DNA from: Rhipicephalus microplus
Lineage: Eukaryota; Arthropoda; Arachnida; Ixodida; Ixodidae
Assembly: GCF_043290135.1 (NCBI RefSeq)
Contig: NC_134701.1
Span: 35,863,501-35,927,500, forward strand
DNA: 64,000 nucleotides
Direction: 5' to 3'
This document shows positions 61,571 to 64,000 of this stretch, piece after piece (the stretch's first letter is position 1; every line of letters starts with the position of its first letter). The notes below the pieces were generated by a model. It made no database searches, had not been told where the DNA came from, and saw nothing but the letters and a program-made list of their open reading frames with translations. A program made the translations under genes and the position numbers.

Positions 61571-63790
61571 CTATTTGAAAAAATGATCAACCACTACTAT
61601 CAGATGTATGAACCCCTGCTTACTGCTGGGGAATGGCCGCATTAGATCGTAGATGGCTACTTGCCACGCACACTCACTGACAGTCGGTTTCATCAAGCCA
61701 GGCGGCTTGCCACACCTTGACTTCACCACTTGACAGGCGTAGCAGGAACGGCAATAGCGAAAAATGTCATGCTTCATGCAAAGCCAAGTCACAACCTTGT
61801 TCAGTGTCGCAAAAACTTTGTAGCCACTCAGGTGACCGGCCATGGGCTCATCGTGAGAGGCTCGTAACAGTGCGCCTCTCAGACTTTTGGGCACAACCAC
61901 CTTAAACGGGTCCACTGACTCCTCATCGGTGCCTATGCATTTCAGCAGGAGTCCATCATGGTCCATCAAGTATGTATTCGCGGGGGAACCAGCGACACAC
62001 GCCGGTTCCCGTCCCCCTGCGACCGCCGCACTACCAGCAGCGTCTCGGCGCTCCGTCTCCCTGAGACCATCGCTCAACTGGCGACAAAACGGATCATCTT
62101 GCTGGGCCTTCAGTAACTTCTGTCTGCTGAAAGCGATTCCCATTCTCCCAATGGGAAGCCTGGTATCGTTCCCACTCAAGACTGCAGCCATCGCCTCCGC
62201 TCGCATTGGCGTCATAGGTTCGCTTCCCTTTCGCTCCAGGAGCCCTCTCGTCCGCTTCGCGGCGTGCTGCTTGCTTGGTCCGTGGAAAGGATTTGCTCGT
62301 CGGCGCACTCACCCTTTTCTCCGCTCGGCAACTCCGCCCCCGTTTCGCCAGCGCCGCTTGCTTGTGCAAAGGCACCGCTAGCGGTTGTCGCACCAGGAAC
62401 TAGGCTTCTTGTAGACACTGGGGCACGATATAGCACGTCAGCTACCACGCTAGTGCTCCTTTTCTTATACTGCACTCAAAAGTCATATAGCTGTTTTAGG
62501 AGAGCCCAGCGCGCTAGCCTACCTGCAGGCTCACCGAGCCGCATCAGCCAGCTAAGCACGCTGTGATCTGTTTGCACCACAAATTTTGTCCCATCAAGAT
62601 AGGCATCAAACTTCGCAGTGCAAACACGATGGCGAGGCACTCTCTCTCGGTCACGGAATAATTCCTTTCCGCGGGTATCAATGAGCTGCTGGCAAAGGCC
62701 AACGGCTGCAACACACTATCGTATTCCTGTAAGAGAACTGCTCCTAATCCCAGATAGCTTGGTTCAGTCTGGACAACAAACGGTCTGGGCAGGTCTGGGA
62801 GCTTGAGCTGCGCCGTCTCTACAATGGCGCTAGACAGACGGCAAAACGCCTCTTGCTGCTCAGGTCCCCATCGCCACGCAGCTGACTTACCTAAGAGCTT
62901 GGTCAAGGGCGCCTGCACTCGGGCACAGTACGGAATGAACGGCCGGTAAAAATTGGCCATTCCGACGAAACGGTGCAGGCCGCGTACGTCCTTGGGCGCA
63001 GGGAAATCGTGGATTGCTCGAAGTTTCTCCCAATCTGGCTCAATGGAACCTTCGCCCAGCGTGAAGCCAAGTAACTGAACTCGGGTTTGCGCTAGTTGGG
63101 CCTTTACGGGATTTATCGTCATCCCGGCGGCTCTCACCCTCTCGAGCACATCGGCAATGTGGGCCAAGTGCTCTTCGAAGGCTCGTGAATAAATCACGAT
63201 GCCGTCGAGGTAGCACATGCAGTAAGACCACTTTGCTTCCCCGAGGACGCGGTTCATGAGTCTCTGAAAAGTCGCAGGAGCATTGCAAAGACTAAAGGGC
63301 ATACGAGTGATCTCCAATAACCCTCTGTGGGAAGTGAATGCGGTCTTGCACCGGTCACGCTCATCCATCCCGACCTGTAGGTGACCTTTGAGGCATCTAA
63401 TGTGGTAAAATACCATGCAGTGCCGAGGTTTCCTACGATAGAGCTAATCCTGGGGAGCGGATAGGCATCCTTACGAGTCACTCCGTTCAAACGGCGTAAG
63501 TCTACGCACAGGCGATGACTGCCATCTTTCTTAGGCACCAACACAATTGGAGACACCGAAGCGCTGGACGAACGGCGAACAATGCCAGCTGAGAGCATCT
63601 CGTCCAGCAAGCCGTCAATTACCTGCCTCTTGGCCTAGCTGACGAGGCTGGGGTTACACTTAAAAGGAAGCGCGTCGCCAATTTCGATCGAATGGCTCAC
63701 CAAATCGGTACAGCCGGATAGATCGGTGAAGAGCTCACCGTATTCGCGTAACAGTGCCGACAAACGAGCCTTCTGTGTATCATCCAATTG
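61571..63790 (-). pseudogene. RT, RNase H and integrase zinc region of the edge gypsy
   Basis: RT: VIDGLLDEMLSAGIV and PIVLVPKKDGSHRLCVDLRR, DAYPLPRISSIVGNLG, frameshift near 63400, TRMPFSLCNAPATFQRLMN, then CYLDGIVIYSRAFEEH, where YLDD is usual: the second Asp is Gly (GGC, complement of 63201-63203). Thumb: LLGFTLGEGSIEPDWEKL, FVGMANFYRPFIP. RNase H: QTEPSYLGLGAVLLQEYD and SVTERECLAIVFALRSL, then a shift near 62550 and STSVVADVLYRAPV. Linker and zinc region: DGLLLKCIGTDEESVDPF, ASHDEPMAGHLSGYKVFATL, CRSCYACQVVKSRCGKPPG. In-frame stop near 63637. Dead by frame and by catalytic residue. Confidence 0.85.
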
Positions 63791-64000
63791 AGTCGCCCAG
63801 GGGATCAAAGAATTCGGAGCCTTTTCGTGTCGTGCCGCTCAATTCCGATGGGGATTTTGAGGAAACGAGTGCATAGCCTAGGTGCCTGCCCCTGAAGTTT
63901 GCACGTGACACGGTTTCGACGCTTTTACTGCACTGGCAACGAAAAGCGCCGGTGAGCTGATGAACGGCTTTAGCTCGGAAAAAGGTCTGTCGCAATAGCC

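Larger units (their letters stand above)
60660..64000 (-). mobile_element. Ty3/gypsy element, cut by the window edge
   Basis: Minus-strand pol in order from the right edge: RT start (63254-63610), RT and RNase H (62544-63416), linker and zinc region (61571-62308), integrase core (61121-61570) and integrase tail (60698-60952). The 3' LTR was not identified; sequence around 60645-60700 may adjoin it. Gag and the 5' LTR lie beyond 64000. Frameshifts, stops and a catalytic change make it inactive. Confidence 0.87.

Overview
The window is animal nuclear DNA, most likely from a tick. It is AT-rich and gene-poor, and it is packed with class I and class II transposable elements. It holds tRNA-headed SINEs of the type known in ticks, CR1-like LINEs, Ty3/gypsy and BEL/Pao LTR elements, a Penelope-like element with a GIY-YIG endonuclease, and piggyBac- and Tigger-like DNA transposons. 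There are no bacterial operons, CRISPR arrays or rRNA genes. The tick assignment is an inference from the repeat families and from gene structure; a chelicerate is quite safe, the genus is not. No search was run; all family calls are from memory of the families and from motifs visible in the sequence.

I recognise only one host gene. Two plus-strand exons (5904-6020 and 53258-53328) match the C-terminal part of NOSIP, the nitric oxide synthase-interacting protein and E3 ubiquitin ligase. They are in compatible phase, and a 47,237-bp intron with a GC donor and an AG acceptor separates them. About three quarters of the window is therefore the inside of one intron filled with transposons. The earlier and later exons were not found.

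Layout. 1-5903: upstream sequence with a TTAA-flanked MITE (721-1475), a Tigger/pogo-like fragment (2836-3860) and a SINE with target-site duplications (4991-5222). 6310-7484 and 51194-52474: two diverged direct copies of one 1.2-kb repeat, near the two ends of the intron. 8700-9530: dead gypsy split by a second SINE (9040-9283). 10060-15317: decayed gypsy element with 178-bp LTRs. 17161-18502: piggyBac deletion derivative. 18770-21110: LINE (minus) split by a 5'-truncated CR1-like LINE (plus). 21594-30635: CR1-like LINE A (minus) split by a young gypsy (25631-30149). 31194-42010: BEL/Pao element (minus) split by a young gypsy (36440-41529). 44893-50195: gypsy integrase (plus) split by nearly intact CR1-like LINE B (about 45005-49509, minus). 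53801-58183: Penelope-like element (minus) split by an internally deleted gypsy (54308-56762). 58884-60135: dead LINE ORF1. 60660-64000: gypsy running off the window edge.

Most notable observation. LINE A and LINE B, which are clearly different families, share one 5' architecture. Each has tandem promoter monomers of 303 and 300 bp, both exact multiples of three. Each monomer carries a TATA-like box. The 5' end of each genomic copy falls 32 nt downstream of the position of that TATA box. The monomers are open in frame with ORF1, and ORF1 carries a 2A-like ribosome-skipping motif (GDVESNPGP or GDIETNPGP) soon after the array. One reading is that 2A separates the ORF1 protein from a leader whose length varies with monomer number.

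Six nested insertions are resolved. In three cases (gypsy in BEL, gypsy in Penelope, gypsy in the LINE A monomer) removing the insert plus one target-site copy restores the host element's reading frame or repeat period exactly, which confirms the boundaries. Three reverse transcriptases have a changed catalytic dyad (BEL, Penelope, and gypsy at the right edge).
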